A stretch of 64,000 nt of DNA from Clostridium sp. AF15-31 (GCF_003461625.1 NZ_QTXL01000001.1:372001-436000); one strand, 5' to 3'. Positions 19,701-27,131 are shown, counted from the stretch's first letter. Notes: a model not told the origin generated them from the sequence alone. A program made the numbers and translations.

Positions 19701-20197
19701 ATTTCTCAGATCTGACAGATGGATATCATACAATGACGATTTCCGTTACCGATGAGGTTGGTCATGTGACAACTGAAACATTTGACTTTACCTATGATGG
19801 AACAGCACCTCGTATCATTATCACAGGCGTTGATGATAAGAGTGTTGTAAGAAATCCGTTTACCATGAAGATCGGCCTGGAAGATGCAGATGATATGCTG
19901 ACAGAGATCGTGATTAACGGAGATACTATTGATCCGGCACTGTATGAGGATACGAATTCGTATGAGTTCCAGGTTGAGAACTACGGTAATTATGAGGTTC
20001 GGGTATCTGCAAGAGATACAGCGGGAAATGTTACATCGACCTATGACAGTGCAACAGATGAGGTATTCTCCTTCCAGTTAAAGGAAAAGACATCGCCGAT
20101 CCTGATTGTTATCATTATTCTTGCAATTCTTGCAGTTGTGGCAGTGATCCTTCTTCTGATCATGAAAAAAAGAAGAAACAGCCACAGCAGTAAATAA
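13712..20197 (+). CDS. Giant Ig-like repeat surface protein (2161 residues)
   Basis: A secreted, membrane-tethered surface protein. An N-terminal signal segment (FVALVMTAVMLLSLVVI) is followed by about 2080 external residues, a C-terminal membrane helix (PILIVIIILAILAVVAVILLLIM) and a basic tail KKRRNSHSSK. The external part is a chain of beta-sandwich domains joined by linkers such as DKTAP, DTEKP and DNTPP. Typical strands are YEVTVTAYDEVGNTKT and YTITFNAKDMTGN, as in bacterial Ig-like/HYR-type repeats. There is no LPXTG sorting motif. Domains at 17320-17944 and 17945-18560 are a recent tandem duplication. It closes the FHA/kinase cluster. ATG 13712 is nine bases after AAGGGA; GTG 13703 is an alternative. 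Adhesion or envelope sensing is likely, but no enzymatic motif is visible. Confidence 0.85.
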   Translation: MKKNKYLHRFVALVMTAVMLLSLVVIDNRIGMKAEDEYTKEVINLETYIPQKVTYKKNKDGSVKTGSVEEVEISVPEETAVTFKGDYLMQELDASDKKQIIATSCDASDKKTIKQASEIEEIRITDSEDEYQYAVYKAADEKDTYEFAGIIRVYGENAEKGDNLSVAGPTMHISAEAGNKSIPQINDKNGDSFYYAEKGDVVSVKGYVSDGTEQVDGYIKQTPEDPADIVKLTYTLNGGNEKEIPIGKDGGAFDVKVPESGSYVFTAYSREGKKVFIPVTIRYTSDIRIQDVTVDEDSELKITEGILGEFLNKKGDGIRVTVSALEDIGDSNFADLDLEYCFVNGTTMNNWQSVCMNKDEDTGICSKTVLIPKSSVAGADYKVIFRVTDHIYESIGTYKFDENGSFVYIDEKAPEITKGSFRGIKGNDSATISIQNYTYDADTWFSGAELTGVAAVEDYAPIDTARISLDGRILETITGISADANQYSYTYDNIPISALVDKSGKHTVLYEAVNRLGQTGTKEITFNLDTKAPQALILSQANGGVSLQDQAEYTVTAKTGETLIFRISDADSQIDTAKTKVYVNGEEVTLTGDELSLPDVGVYKVTLDAYDCAGNTTKKTVTVYVNKETLQDSLTVSSEGKTIDAKDQALVYAGHNGSATTVTYKVTGLDLDADDIVKTVTRKTPDAAASAAGIDVAPSRTDISANGNLKTVTLTYDLTTEGVYAFHFTSKHHYVAANEDENTTDASIQVLYDKTAPSIAAMEFAGAKASADGIYYFSKDPSIHITAEDAFSLGDYKVTDQVGNTILTGNIAANGDKTFDKTLVLTNGIEENKIYTIIFYISDKSGNIATKSNENGVAYRFAVDTEKPAVDIADKESTNSLKLTQYWNGSDVTVKASASDNFLISRITASATCDGKAVADQEQKMNLETEAIGQTMNASFIYKKAGVYEVTVTAYDEVGNTKTAKCTFVIDNELADISFSGIPVSGVYKNDGTQTITVKAADDYGIAASDVVVKVVYETYDYDATTGTGVKGEEIITAKNSSDQTVTATIKNCKVIDGKPMKYYIAVSATDRSGNSSEKRSKTFYYDPYKPEVTVEPAIAGTGTKYYNDKVRFNITVAEQFELGANVYVLNTDDYKNCKSEADYAAKAYKAFSYKDVKQKTFGFTVSKADRYKWMVVAVDASGNAATVSDIRFTIDTEKPLVEIEGVPDDKKSTGTTIRVVITDNERLDPESFKVVECYKYFDGTEYIEKELKIKQVGAKELEASAYCGQKSGKACSYVFKVTGKDRAGNDVEYEINDSRFKVDSTLPDIVLDRYPDSENDGYYNKNVSFKFTVTEQFPLKTKITVSDKNKDVNGDEDETYILNETTGTYTVKRKTPGVYNLTIKAVDAFGNVNYVRDIKFVIDKESPVATIEGVPENGLTQGTNVKITVTDNQKLLLKDFQITEYYKCFDESKYTQKKLAIKKVDGKTLEASAYCGQKKGKACSYYFKVTGTDKAGNKVSYDVAGSRFKVDATKPKVTITPRLEQTNDGYYNKDIAFDIAVEEQFAETHKIVVSDKNKDTNGDADDTFTMKGTSGTYTVKRNAQGIYNLKVTVTDAFGNVTEDEAAFVIDKTKPTIGIATVNKLNNGNVALNVNLADNYKGKSYTVHVKRKDASGAVAYDGDYRTVEWNNTSVNPEIVFSDEGDYEITVSADDKAGNEQIAENVSFRIDKTAPVLSITGVADSQNTSCTATLTVNEAFAFSYDGEAMNSADITATITKKTDGTGASTVATLNTGNFSSGNPHTATYTFDEDGEYTITFNAKDMTGNVATAVTKTFKVDKTAPELKVSAVNSKNSVVNEYETVGGSSVNNTDYVDMNIEVTESFFASNKVNISVQKDGEDVSSSYFTNFGSNAAVSRGSQRFDEDGVYTIAVTAEDALGNKADDYNMVFTVDNTPPTIDKTAKMAEFTERRSEDGELLLNSQDFADIKEKGYDALWSVNDTSVFKASVKLDGIDFVDFSDLTDGYHTMTISVTDEVGHVTTETFDFTYDGTAPRIIITGVDDKSVVRNPFTMKIGLEDADDMLTEIVINGDTIDPALYEDTNSYEFQVENYGNYEVRVSARDTAGNVTSTYDSATDEVFSFQLKEKTSPILIVIIILAILAVVAVILLLIMKKRRNSHSSK
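17320..18560 (+). repeat. Intragenic duplication of a two-domain Ig-like unit
   Basis: Two consecutive units of roughly 205 residues share EGVP starts, the paired-cysteine motif SAYCGQK.GKACSY, NDGYYNK, VSDKNKD.NGD and VDAFGNV or TDAFGNV. The cysteines (two per unit) may form a disulfide; other domains of the protein lack them. Confidence 0.8.
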
Positions 20198-20219
20198 AAC
20201 ATGACTATAGAAAGAAAGG

Positions 20220-20246
20220 GACCACGCCCGAACAGGCGTGGTCTTT
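20220..20246 (+). terminator. Terminator after the surface-protein gene
   Basis: GACCACGCC (20220-20228) pairs perfectly with GGCGTGGTC (20235-20243) around a six-base loop and is followed by TTT. The T tract is short, so some read-through into the HAD gene is possible. Confidence 0.75.
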
Positions 20247-20262
20247 CAATGAGGTGACATAA

Positions 20263-20919
20263 ATGGCATTAAGAGCGGTAGCATTTGATATGGATGGAGT
20301 CCTCATCGATTCCGAGAAGGTATACAGAATGTGCTGGTTGAAGAATGGATTATCCATCGGTATCCCGGAGAATGAGATGTCGAAGATCTGTGACCGGATG
20401 GCAGGTGGAACCAAGAAGACAAATGCACATGTGATGAAAGAAAAGATGGGTGAAGATTTTGACTATCTTGCATTCAGACAACGCACAGTGGATATGGTCG
20501 AAGCATATCTGAATGAGCATGGCGTTGAATTAAAACATGGCGTGATCGAGACACTAAAGACATTAAAGGCAAGAGGGATCAAGATGGCGGTTGCAACCTC
20601 GACGGATCGGGAACGGGCAGAGGATAAACTGGTTCGAAGCGGATTGCTTCCGTATTTTGATGATGTGATCTGTGGGGATGAGATCGAGCGAGGAAAACCA
20701 TACCCGGACATCTATCTGAAAGCCTGTGAGAAGCTTGGTACGAAGCCGGAGGAGACAGTTGGAGTAGAGGATTCCATTAATGGTGTGACAGCCTCCCACG
20801 ATGCAGGGCTGTATACCCTTATGGTGATCGATCTGATCCAACCGGATGAAGAAACGAAGAAGAAAGCAGACCGTATCAGCAACGATATATTTGAGCTGAC
20901 GGAATTATTTGAAGACTGA
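20263..20919 (+). CDS. HAD-superfamily phosphatase, beta-phosphoglucomutase-like (first paralogue)
   Basis: A 218-residue cytoplasmic phosphatase or phosphomutase. HAD motif I is FDMDGVLIDSE, motif II is ATSTDRE, and motifs III/IV are GKPYPDIYLKA with GVEDSINGVTASHDAG. A helical cap domain sits between motifs I and II, as in beta-phosphoglucomutase and similar sugar-phosphate phosphatases. The substrate is not deducible. A second, clearly related HAD gene lies at 25538-26206, and the two flank the SCIFF/SecDF block. The ATG follows GAGGTG at six bases. Confidence 0.88.
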   Translation: MALRAVAFDMDGVLIDSEKVYRMCWLKNGLSIGIPENEMSKICDRMAGGTKKTNAHVMKEKMGEDFDYLAFRQRTVDMVEAYLNEHGVELKHGVIETLKTLKARGIKMAVATSTDRERAEDKLVRSGLLPYFDDVICGDEIERGKPYPDIYLKACEKLGTKPEETVGVEDSINGVTASHDAGLYTLMVIDLIQPDEETKKKADRISNDIFELTELFED

Positions 20920-20996
20920 TGAAGCAGTTTGACTTCGAAAATGACATCTGAAAATGATTGATATAGCAGAATAGAGAATGATCTCTGGAATGAAAG

Positions 20997-21033
20997 AAAA
21001 CCTTCCGGCATATAGTAGTGTCAGGAGGTTTTT
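20997..21033 (+). promoter_or_regulatory. Hairpin that pairs with the ribosome site of the TIGR04086 gene
   Basis: AAAACCTTCC (20997-21006) can pair with GGAGGTTTT, which contains the AGGAGG ribosome site (21023-21028) of the next gene, and five T follow. The same element could act as a weak terminator or could hide the ribosome site. Confidence 0.5.
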
Positions 21034-21035
21034 CT

Positions 21036-21398
21036 ATGATTACAGGACAGAAAATTTTCAGCCTTTTAAAGGCACTTGCGGTATCTTACATAATAACGGC
21101 AATCATGCTGCTTATAACGGCATTCCTCATGTACAAGCTGGGACTGGGTGATACGGTGATTCATCTGAGTATTATCATCATTCATGGCATCTCTGTATTC
21201 CTTGGCGGTTTTCTTACCGGCAAGATGGTAAAGGAGCAAAAATATATTTGGGGATTAATGCTTGGAGTGTGTTATGTTTTGGTGATCGGTATTGTATCTT
21301 TCATTATGAATGGTACGATCCATATCTCTGCCGGAGGGACATTGACGAATGTGATCCTGTGTCTGGCGGCCGGAATGCTTGGCGGAATGCTGGGTTAG
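21036..21398 (+). CDS. TIGR04086-type small membrane protein
   Basis: A 120-residue protein of four predicted membrane helices with glycine-rich helix contacts (FLGGFLTGKMV, AAGMLGGMLG). Its length, composition and position directly before the SCIFF peptide gene match the TIGR04086 membrane family. That family is regularly found beside scfA, scfB and secDF in Clostridia; the function is unknown. ATG 21036 lies seven bases after AGGAGG. An upstream GTG at 21018 lacks a ribosome site. Confidence 0.78.
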   Translation: MITGQKIFSLLKALAVSYIITAIMLLITAFLMYKLGLGDTVIHLSIIIIHGISVFLGGFLTGKMVKEQKYIWGLMLGVCYVLVIGIVSFIMNGTIHISAGGTLTNVILCLAAGMLGGMLG

Positions 21399-21422
21399 AG
21401 ACAAGTTTTTCGTAAAAATACT

Positions 21423-21450
21423 TTGACTTTAAAGCATGTTGTGTTATAAT
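21423..21450 (+). promoter_or_regulatory. Promoter of the SCIFF gene
   Basis: TTGACT (21423-21428), 16 bases, TATAAT (21445-21450); transcription would start about 25 bases before the scfA ATG. The short leader contains AAAAGGAGAAG as the ribosome site. Confidence 0.75.
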
Positions 21451-21484
21451 TTCGCTATATGACATAAAAAGGAGAAGTGTACCT

Positions 21485-21634
21485 ATGAAGAGAATAAAGA
21501 CACTCACAAACAGAACAATGAAGAACACAATGGTTAAAGGTGGATGCGGCGAATGCCAGACATCATGTCAGTCAGCTTGTAAGACATCATGCACAGTCGG
21601 AAATCAGAGCTGTGAGAATGCTGAGAACAAGTAA
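21485..21634 (+). CDS. scfA: SCIFF six-cysteine ranthipeptide precursor ScfA
   Basis: A 49-residue precursor peptide. The conserved core GGCGECQTSCQSACKTSC is followed by TVGNQSCEN, giving six cysteines (residues 21, 24, 28, 32, 36, 43). This is the SCIFF family, six cysteines in forty-five residues, found almost universally in Clostridia. The radical SAM enzyme encoded next forms thioether crosslinks from cysteine sulfur to a nearby residue; in studied members this is a gamma-carbon link to threonine, which makes it a ranthipeptide. The final biological role is still unsettled. GGAG lies about nine bases before the ATG. The gene is too short for most gene finders. Confidence 0.97.
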   Translation: MKRIKTLTNRTMKNTMVKGGCGECQTSCQSACKTSCTVGNQSCENAENK

Positions 21635-21659
21635 GAGATCATTGTAGACAGACAACCAC

Positions 21660-21693
21660 AAAGGGGACCGTCAAACAAATGGCAGTCCTCTTT
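21660..21693 (+). terminator. Attenuator-like hairpin between scfA and scfB
   Basis: AAAGGGGAC (21660-21668) pairs with GTCCTCTTT (21685-21693) with one G-T pair. Placed between a highly expressed peptide gene and its enzyme gene, it would lower enzyme transcription relative to precursor. Confidence 0.7.
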
Positions 21694-21737
21694 CGTTGCG
21701 TGTCAGAAAAATTAATTCACAAGATGGGAGAATTTGT

Positions 21738-23102
21738 ATGGTACATCAGTACAAAAGTAATGGATATAATATCGTACTCGATGTATGTAGTGGGTCTGTT
21801 CACGTAGTGGATGACCTTGTGTATGATATTATTGCAAATTACGAAAATCATACAAAAGAACAGGTAATGGAATTACTGCCATCCTATGATAAGGATGAAG
21901 TATCGGAAGCCTATGACGAGGTAACCGGCCTGGTAGAAGACGGAACACTATTTACAGAAGACATATTCAAAGATTATATCATTGATTTTAAAAAGAGAAA
22001 AACAGTGGTAAAGGCTCTGTGTATTAATATTGCACATGACTGTAATCTTGCATGCAGATATTGTTTTGCAGGAGAAGGTGAGTACAAGGGTGACAGAGGT
22101 CTGATGCCACTTGACATAGCAAAGAAATCTCTGGATTTCCTCGTTGCCAATTCCGGTAACCGTGTAAATCTTGAGGTCGATTTCTTCGGCGGTGAGCCAC
22201 TTATGAACTGGGATGTCGTAAAAGAGACCGTTCGATATGGAAGAAGCCTGGAGGAGAAGCATAATAAGAAATTCCGTTTCACACTGACAACAAACGGTGT
22301 GTTGTTAAATGATGAGGTAATGGAATTTGCCAATAAAGAGATGGCAAATGTCGTATTATCCATCGACGGAAGAAAAGAGATTCATGATTACATGCGTCCG
22401 ACCAGAAATGGAAAGGGAAGCTATGATCTGTTACTTCCAAAGTTCCAGGAATTTGCAAAGAAGCGTGCCGGAAAGAGTTATTATGTAAGAGGCACTTATA
22501 CGCATAACAATCTGGATTTTTCAAAGGATGTATTACACATGGCAGATCTTGGATTTGACCAGATCTCCATTGAGCCGGTTGTATCTCTGCCGGACGAGCC
22601 TTATGCGATAAAGGAAGAGGATATCCCATATCTGTTAGATCAGTATGATATCCTTGCAAAAGAGATGATCAAAAGACATAAAGAAGGAAGGGGATTCAAT
22701 TTCTTCCACTTTATGATAGATTTGACAGGGGGACCATGCGTGGCCAAACGTCTGTCGGGGTGTGGTTCAGGTACAGAATATCTGTCAGTTACACCATGGG
22801 GCGACCTTTATCCGTGCCATCAGTTTGTCGGTGAGGATGGGTTCTGCATCGGAAATGTAAATGAAGGTATTACGAAGCCGGAACTTGTTGATGAGTTTAA
22901 GCTCTGCAATGTCTATGCAAAGGACAAGTGTAAGGACTGTTTTGCAAGATTCTATTGTAGCGGTGGCTGTGCGGCGAACTCATATAAATTCCATGGGAAT
23001 ATATTAGATGCGTATGATATCGGATGTGAACTTCAGAAAAAGCGTATCGAATGTGCGATCATGATCAAAGCCGCATTAGCAGATGAAGAAGAAAATCAAT
23101 AA
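21738..23102 (+). CDS. scfB: SCIFF radical SAM maturase ScfB
   Basis: A thioether-forming radical SAM enzyme (454 residues). An N-terminal peptide-recognition region (MVHQYKSNGYNIVLDV, winged-helix type) precedes the SAM cluster motif C102-x3-C106-x2-C109 (CNLACRYCFA). FFGGEPLMNW is the conserved GGEP motif. The C-terminal SPASM domain has the cysteines for two auxiliary iron-sulfur clusters (GPCVAKRLSGCG, LYPCHQF, CNVYAKDKCKDC, CSGGC). Upstream the frame is open to 21696, but ATG 21738 has GGGAG eight bases before it and gives the standard family N-terminus. It acts on ScfA. Confidence 0.96.
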   Translation: MVHQYKSNGYNIVLDVCSGSVHVVDDLVYDIIANYENHTKEQVMELLPSYDKDEVSEAYDEVTGLVEDGTLFTEDIFKDYIIDFKKRKTVVKALCINIAHDCNLACRYCFAGEGEYKGDRGLMPLDIAKKSLDFLVANSGNRVNLEVDFFGGEPLMNWDVVKETVRYGRSLEEKHNKKFRFTLTTNGVLLNDEVMEFANKEMANVVLSIDGRKEIHDYMRPTRNGKGSYDLLLPKFQEFAKKRAGKSYYVRGTYTHNNLDFSKDVLHMADLGFDQISIEPVVSLPDEPYAIKEEDIPYLLDQYDILAKEMIKRHKEGRGFNFFHFMIDLTGGPCVAKRLSGCGSGTEYLSVTPWGDLYPCHQFVGEDGFCIGNVNEGITKPELVDEFKLCNVYAKDKCKDCFARFYCSGGCAANSYKFHGNILDAYDIGCELQKKRIECAIMIKAALADEEENQ

Positions 23103-23122
23103 GGAGGACAAAGGTAAATAAG

Positions 23123-25366
23123 ATGAAGAAAGCAAGAAAAAAAGCCATATGGGTATTGATCCTGTTCCTGCTTGTGCTTGCGGGTTCCATCTACGTTGCA
23201 TTGTTTGGTGTAGGCGACAGAGGAAAAGCAAAGTATATCAGCCTTGGACTTGATCTGAAGGGTGGCTTAAGTGTAACCTATGAGATTCAGGATGAGGATT
23301 ACAGTGATGCAGATGTTCAGGATACGATCTATAAGCTGCAGAAACGTATTGATTCCCATACAACAGAGCATAACGTATATTCAGAGGGAAATGGTAAGAT
23401 CACTGCCGAGATTCCGGGTGTAACAGATGCAGATGCAATTCTGGAAGACCTGAGTATCGAAGGTAAGTTAGAGTTCTTAGATCCTGAGAATTATGAATTA
23501 TGGTCACAGGGCAAGGATTATACTCCCGCTCTTACCGGTGATGATATTAAGGGTGCAGATGCCAAGATCGATTCTACAGAGAGCGGTGATGACAATGTAG
23601 TACAGTTGTCATTCACAACAGCAGGTGCTCAGAAGTTTGCAGATGTAACAACAGCAAATGTAGGAAAGATCGTTTATATCGTATATGATGGTGAAGTTGT
23701 AAGTGCGCCAACTGTACAGCAGGCAATTACAGACGGAAATGCTGTTATCAACAGCATTTCAACATATGAAGAGGCAGACAGCCTTGCTACTACGATCCGT
23801 ATCGGTGCATTGCCACTGACACTGAAGCAGGTACGTTCTAATATCGTCGGAGCAACTCTTGGTTCAGAAGCAGTATCAACAACGATCAAAGCAGGTATCA
23901 TTGGTATTATCTGTATCTTCATTATCATGATCTGCGTATTCAGAATTCCGGGTCTGATCGCATCATTATCATTGACACTTTATACATTTATGATCTTACT
24001 TGTTATGAACCTGTTCAATGTTACATTGACACTTCCGGGTCTTGCAGGTATCATCCTTTCTGTAGGTATGGCGGTCGATGCGAACGTCGTTATCTTTACA
24101 CGTATTAAAGAAGAACTGGCAACAGGTGCTTCTGTTAAGCAGTCTGTAAAAGCCGGATTCCATAATGCGTTATCAGCGATCATCGATGGTAATGTGACAA
24201 CCCTGATCGCAGCACTTGTGCTTGGTATTTTCGGAACCGGTACAATCAAGGGATTTGCGATCACGCTGGCAATCGGTATCGTATTATCCGTATTCACAGC
24301 ACTTGTTGTTTCACAGCTTGTGTTAAATGCACTTGTTACACTTGGTGTAAACGATGTGAAGTTCTTTGGCAAGGCAAAAGAGCCAGGCAAGGTCAACTTC
24401 GTAAAGGGTGGTAAATATTGTATTATCGCTTCTGTTCTTGTCATCGTGATCGGCTTCTGTTTTATGCCGATCTTTGCAAAGACAAAGGGAAGTGCATTGA
24501 ATTTAAGTATTGATTTTGCAGGTGGTACATCAATCACAGCAGAATTTGACAAAGCATATTCATTATCTGAGGCAGAGAAGGACATTGTTCCTGTTATCGC
24601 TGAGGCAGCAGGCATCAGTGAAGCAGATATCTCTGTTCAGACTGTTTCCGGTACAAATGAGATTGTATTCAAGACCACAGAGCTTACGACTCAGGGTGAT
24701 GATTCTCAGTTGACAAAGGTAACAGCTGCACTTAGCGAGAAGCTCGGTGCGACAGTAACAAATTCCGATAATATCAGTGGTTCAGCCAGCAGCGATATGA
24801 CAAGGGATGCATTCCTTTCTGTAGCACTTGCAGCCGTTCTGATGCTCATCTACATTGTAATCCGTTTCAAGGATGTGAAGTTTGGTGTAAGTGCGGTATT
24901 AGCTCTTTGCCACGATGTAGCTATGGTATTTGTTCTGTATATCTTACTTCGGTTATCCGTTGGTAATACCTGTATCGCATGTATGCTGACAATCTTCGGT
25001 TACTCGATCAATGCGACGATCATCGTCTTCGACCGTATCCGTGAGAATATCGCAAATGCAGGAACAAAGAAAGATTACAAGCAGATCGTTAATTTAAGTA
25101 TTAATCAGACGATCACCAGAAATATCTATACATCCTTAACAACATTTGTTACGATCTTCGTATTATATGTAATGGGTGTAGCAGCAATCAAAGAGTTCGC
25201 ATTTACTCTGATGGCCGGTGTCGTAATCGGTGCTTATTCTTCTATCTGTGTAACTGGTCCATTGTGGTACTACTTCAAGACCGGATTTGGTAAGAAGAAG
25301 GATGCTGCGAATGGCAAGAACAATAAGAAAGCAGTAGAGAAGAAGAAAACAGCAAAGGCGCAGTAA
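23123..25366 (+). CDS. secDF: Protein translocase subunit SecDF (fused)
   Basis: A single 747-residue chain containing SecD (about residues 1-420) then SecF (about 430-725); in many bacteria these are separate. It uses the proton motive force to help pull secreted proteins through SecYEG. SecD signatures are YISLGLDLKGGLSVTYE, the large P1 periplasmic domain and GMAVDANVVIFTRIKEE. SecF signatures are LNLSIDFAGGTSI and YSINATIIVFDRIREN. Twelve membrane helices fit the pattern. AAGGAGGACAAAGG precedes the ATG. The gene is 20 bases after scfB, consistent with the scf peptide being linked to secretion. Confidence 0.95.
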   Translation: MKKARKKAIWVLILFLLVLAGSIYVALFGVGDRGKAKYISLGLDLKGGLSVTYEIQDEDYSDADVQDTIYKLQKRIDSHTTEHNVYSEGNGKITAEIPGVTDADAILEDLSIEGKLEFLDPENYELWSQGKDYTPALTGDDIKGADAKIDSTESGDDNVVQLSFTTAGAQKFADVTTANVGKIVYIVYDGEVVSAPTVQQAITDGNAVINSISTYEEADSLATTIRIGALPLTLKQVRSNIVGATLGSEAVSTTIKAGIIGIICIFIIMICVFRIPGLIASLSLTLYTFMILLVMNLFNVTLTLPGLAGIILSVGMAVDANVVIFTRIKEELATGASVKQSVKAGFHNALSAIIDGNVTTLIAALVLGIFGTGTIKGFAITLAIGIVLSVFTALVVSQLVLNALVTLGVNDVKFFGKAKEPGKVNFVKGGKYCIIASVLVIVIGFCFMPIFAKTKGSALNLSIDFAGGTSITAEFDKAYSLSEAEKDIVPVIAEAAGISEADISVQTVSGTNEIVFKTTELTTQGDDSQLTKVTAALSEKLGATVTNSDNISGSASSDMTRDAFLSVALAAVLMLIYIVIRFKDVKFGVSAVLALCHDVAMVFVLYILLRLSVGNTCIACMLTIFGYSINATIIVFDRIRENIANAGTKKDYKQIVNLSINQTITRNIYTSLTTFVTIFVLYVMGVAAIKEFAFTLMAGVVIGAYSSICVTGPLWYYFKTGFGKKKDAANGKNNKKAVEKKKTAKAQ

Positions 25367-25387
25367 TTATCTGTTGCCGATCGAATG

Positions 25388-25431
25388 AAAAACAGACAAG
25401 TATGTAGGATTTACATATTTGTCTGTTTTTT
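25388..25431 (+). terminator. Terminator of the scf/secDF operon
   Basis: AAACAGACAAGTATGTA (about 25389-25405) pairs with TACATATTTGTCTGTTT with one G-T pair and is followed by a T run (25426-25431). Confidence 0.88.
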
Positions 25432-25537
25432 CGTTGTGTTACAGGAAAATTTACATCGTGTATCATTAAATTTAATACGTAATGACAATGCATTGACGGA
25501 TGATAAAAGCTGTGATATGTTGAAGCAAAGGAGGTGC

Positions 25538-26206
25538 ATGATTGAAACAATGAAACGATTTGAAGCGGTTATATTTGATATGGATGGGGTTATATTCGAC
25601 TCGGAGCTGCTGGTTATAAAGTGCTGGCAGGTCGTTGCAGATAAATATGGAATCAAGAACATAGAAGACACCTGTCACAAATGTCTGGGACTGAATAAGG
25701 ATGCGACAAAAGAACTGATGCTTGGGGTGTATGGAGCAGATTTCCCTTATGATGAGTATAAGACGGAGATGTCGGCACTGTTCCATGAACAGGCGGCGGG
25801 AGGAAAGCTTCCGATGAAACCGGGAGTTACCGGTCTGTTGCAGACATTAAAAAAGAATGGAAGAAAGGTTGCGCTGGCATCTTCTACCAGGAAAGCAGTT
25901 GTCGAACAGGAGCTTCGGGATGCAGGTATCCTTCCGTATTTCGATCGAGTTATTTGCGGAGATATGGTAAAGCGGAGCAAACCGGAGCCGGATATCTATC
26001 TGGAAGCATGCAGACAGATCCATGTGATGCCAGAGCAGGCATACGCCATAGAGGATTCTTATAATGGTATCCGTTCTGCACATGCAGCGGGACTGCATCC
26101 GATCATGGTGCCGGATCTTGCACCGGTTACGGAAGAAATGCAGGAGCTGTCAGATGTCATTCTGGATTCCCTGACCGAAGTAGAGAAATATTTGTTTTTT
26201 ATTTAA
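25538..26206 (+). CDS. HAD-superfamily phosphatase, beta-phosphoglucomutase-like (second paralogue)
   Basis: A 222-residue HAD phosphatase with FDMDGVIFDSE (motif I), ASSTRKA (motif II), SKPEPDIYLEACRQ and AIEDSYNGIRSAHAAG (motifs III and IV), plus a helical cap. It resembles the HAD protein at 20263 along its whole length. The open frame extends upstream to 25385, but that part is the secDF terminator, so it cannot be coding. ATG 25538 is three bases after AGGAGG and ATG 25550 is fifteen bases after; neither spacing is ideal and the start is uncertain by four codons. Its end overlaps the end of the convergent AraC gene by eight bases. Confidence 0.86.
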   Translation: MIETMKRFEAVIFDMDGVIFDSELLVIKCWQVVADKYGIKNIEDTCHKCLGLNKDATKELMLGVYGADFPYDEYKTEMSALFHEQAAGGKLPMKPGVTGLLQTLKKNGRKVALASSTRKAVVEQELRDAGILPYFDRVICGDMVKRSKPEPDIYLEACRQIHVMPEQAYAIEDSYNGIRSAHAAGLHPIMVPDLAPVTEEMQELSDVILDSLTEVEKYLFFI

Positions 26207-27068
26207 TAGCTTCTATCTCTCTTTTCCGATATTGAGAGGGGGAGAAGCCCTTCTGTTTCCGGAACAGCCGGCTGAAATATAACTGGTTATCATATCCTAC
26301 GACCTTGGCTATTTCATTTATAGAATAGTTCGTCTGTTCTAAGAGAAGCTGGGCGTTGTTGATCCGACGGGATACGATGAACTGCATCGGGGTCATGCCT
26401 GTGTATTTCTTGAAATTCCGTATGAACCAGCTCACGCTCATTCCTCTTGATTCGGCATATTGTTCTATGCTGATGTCTTTATTATAGTTTTCATTAAAGT
26501 AGGAAACTGCATAGTCCATTTCACGATCCAGATATTCATTTTTCAGGATATGCTCGCGTGACAGCTCCCGTTTGAATACGATTAAAAGGCGTGTTAGCAG
26601 TAAAGCCAGCATTTCTTCATAATCATCCTGACAACGCTGCAGCTCCAGGATGATCTGTTTAAATATATGTTCATATTCCAGAGAGGAACCGACAGGGAAT
26701 ACTCTCCGGTTATCTTTAAATCCATATTTCCTCAGAAGATTCTTCACATCGGAGCCGGTGAAATGAATCCAGTAAACCTCTGTTTTATCTGCACCGTAAT
26801 ATTCATATTTCTGTAGTTCCTTCGGGCGGTAGAGTACCATATTGCCGGCAGGAACGATCGTCTCATTCTCAGTTTTATCAAAATGAAAATGTCCAAGCCC
26901 GGATGCGATATAGATGATCTGGTAGTCCTGTCTGCCCTTAGGACGATAGGTAGGCATCTTCGGGTCGCCACTTAAGCGGTATGTTCCGCAGCTTCCGACA
27001 ATAAGCGGTCTGCGCTTGTCCTTGAAATCAAGATAGGAATGATTCAGGTATCCGGTATTTATATACAT
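26199..27068 (-). CDS. AraC-family transcriptional regulator
   Basis: A 289-residue regulator with an N-terminal cupin-like sugar-sensing domain (YIASGLGHFHFD, VPAGNMVLYRPKE) and a C-terminal double helix-turn-helix (ISIEQYAESRGMSVSWFIRNFKKYTG and the conserved INEIAKVVGYDNQLYFSRLFRK...GFSPSQYR). It is divergent from a beta-galactosidase and a sugar transporter and very probably activates them in response to a galactoside. AAGGAG precedes its ATG. Confidence 0.93.
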   Translation of the reverse strand: MYINTGYLNHSYLDFKDKRRPLIVGSCGTYRLSGDPKMPTYRPKGRQDYQIIYIASGLGHFHFDKTENETIVPAGNMVLYRPKELQKYEYYGADKTEVYWIHFTGSDVKNLLRKYGFKDNRRVFPVGSSLEYEHIFKQIILELQRCQDDYEEMLALLLTRLLIVFKRELSREHILKNEYLDREMDYAVSYFNENYNKDISIEQYAESRGMSVSWFIRNFKKYTGMTPMQFIVSRRINNAQLLLEQTNYSINEIAKVVGYDNQLYFSRLFRKQKGFSPSQYRKREIEAIK

Positions 27069-27131
27069 GATGAAGCTCTCCTTTATTTGTAGGATTGTAG
27101 TATAAAAAGATTTATTGATATTGTATCATTT

